Positions 53,820-54,353 of a stretch of DNA of 54,353 bases are shown here, one piece after another (the first letter of the stretch is position 1; the number at the start of each line of letters is the position of its first letter). Location of the stretch: contig JAIUNK010000032.1 of the NCBI GenBank assembly GCA_020161845.1, positions 1-54,353 of the forward strand. Direction: 5' to 3'. The notes beneath the pieces were generated by a model. That model was not told the origin of the DNA. It worked only from the letters and a program-made list of their open reading frames with translations, and did not search any database. The DNA is from Actinomycetota bacterium. GTDB taxonomy: Bacteria > Actinomycetota > Actinomycetes > Actinomycetales > Dermatophilaceae. Position numbers and translations under genes: made by a program.

Positions 53820-54227
53820 ATGGCGCAGCAACTCAACCCCTACCTGACCTTCGACGGCAGCACCGCGCAGGCGATGGCGTTCTACGCCTCGGCCCTGGGC
53901 GGCACCGTGCGGACGATGACCTTCCGCGAGTCCGGCATGGACATCGACGGGGTGATGCACGCCGCCCTGGAGACCCCGGCGGGCTTCCACCTCTACGCCA
54001 GCGACACCGCGCCCGGCATGAGCCCCGAGCTGATCGTCGGGAACAACCTGCAGATCAGCATCTCCGGGGACGACGAGTCGGTGCTGCGCGGCTATTGGGA
54101 CGCCCTGGGAGAGGGCGGGCAGGTCGTCATGCCGCTGGAACGGCAGATGTGGGGCGACGTCTACGGCCTGCTTGTGGACAAGTTCGGCATCGCCTGGCAT
54201 GTGAACATCGCGACCGCGGCCCCCTGA
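53820..54227 (+). CDS. VOC-superfamily protein (PhnB/glyoxalase-like)
   Basis: A 135-aa vicinal-oxygen-chelate fold protein of the PhnB-like group. It begins LNPYLTFDGSTAQAMAFYAS, has the middle ALETPAGFHLYASDTAPG and GNNLQISISGDDESVLRGYW, and ends MWGDVYGLLVDKFGIAWHVN, the typical DPFGxxWxxx-like tail. The metal-binding histidine/glutamate set of true glyoxalase I is not clear, so the reaction is open. It is a single gene after the ATL gene. Confidence 0.9.
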   Translation: MAQQLNPYLTFDGSTAQAMAFYASALGGTVRTMTFRESGMDIDGVMHAALETPAGFHLYASDTAPGMSPELIVGNNLQISISGDDESVLRGYWDALGEGGQVVMPLERQMWGDVYGLLVDKFGIAWHVNIATAAP

Positions 54228-54278
54228 GGCGCGTTGTGTGGGTTTGGTCTCGATGGCGTGTCGGTGCCTGACGTGAGG

Positions 54279-54329
54279 GTGCCCCTGGCCAGCGTGGTGG
54301 GTGTCGAGATCGCCACCTGGCAGGGGCAC
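54279..54329. repeat. Imperfect inverted repeat at the window edge
   Basis: GTGCCCCTG (54279-54287) and CAGGGGCAC (54321-54329) are exact inverted arms. Beyond them the match continues with gaps (TGGCCAG against CCTGG, then GTGG against CCAC). It lies directly before an ATG at 54334. It may be the terminal inverted repeat of an insertion sequence or a leader hairpin. Confidence 0.5.
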
Positions 54330-54333
54330 TTCT

Positions 54334-54353
54334 ATGGTGAACGTCGAGGACCT
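54334..54353 (+). CDS. Start of a CDS running off the window
   Basis: ATG with CAGGGG upstream, then the first codons MVNVED before the sequence stops. Too short to identify. Its place right after an inverted repeat hints at a transposase, but this is a guess. Confidence 0.3.

Overview
The window is 54 kb of high-GC DNA from an actinobacterium. The evidence is strong third-position GC bias, a dnaK-grpE-dnaJ-hspR operon preceded by a HAIR operator (the HspR binding site), a class B DnaJ without zinc finger, a second HAIR operator in front of clpB, GTG starts and GTGA/ATGA start-stop overlaps. A Micrococcales- or Propionibacteriales-like genome would fit, but no marker here fixes the genus.

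Layout. 1-3.7 kb is accessory DNA: a partial CDS that may be a transposase tail, a perfect hairpin, a truncated RIO-type kinase, a vapBC-like toxin-antitoxin pair, and a CopC-like copper protein lying between two 91-bp direct repeats. Each repeat joins the end of vapC to the C-terminus of a lost minus-strand gene. 3.7-8.4 kb is the heat-shock operon. 8.5-14.1 kb carries a hydroxyacid dehydrogenase and aminotransferase pair, glutamate dehydrogenase and a SulP transporter. 14.1-19.1 kb is an uncharacterised catabolic island: two GntR regulators, a nitrilase-superfamily amidase, an MHS-type transporter, a DUF2848 protein and an SRPBCC protein, with matching TTGTA-type palindromes at two promoters.

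19.2-29.4 kb holds an orphan histidine kinase and a complete set of genes for the nickel-pincer-nucleotide cofactor (larC, larB, larE) with a LarA homologue that keeps its metal-site residues. larE and larB lie directly downstream of gnd (6-phosphogluconate dehydrogenase). larA is divergent from a 2-keto-3-deoxygluconate-kinase-like PfkB gene. Together these suggest that this LarA acts on a sugar acid such as gluconate rather than on lactate. I consider this the most interesting system in the window.

29.5-39.9 kb has a second toxin-antitoxin pair, a methyl-accepting chemotaxis protein, a GH3 glycosidase with a HAD phosphatase, and an ArsR-like regulator with a three-site operator followed by two tandem paralogous MFS exporters. 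39.9-42.6 kb is clpB under its own HAIR site. 42.7-45.9 kb is a thiM-thiE-thiD-tenA operon on the minus strand under a TPP riboswitch whose last bases include the thiM ribosome binding site. The remaining 8.4 kb is mostly housekeeping: xthA, an SDR, pyrE, two TetR regulators, a diacylglycerol-kinase-like protein, DedA, a histidine phosphatase, a GAP-family membrane protein, a SpoU methyltransferase, an alkyltransferase-like protein and a VOC protein. It ends with an imperfect inverted repeat just before a new start codon. No rRNA, tRNA, CRISPR array or prophage was recognised.
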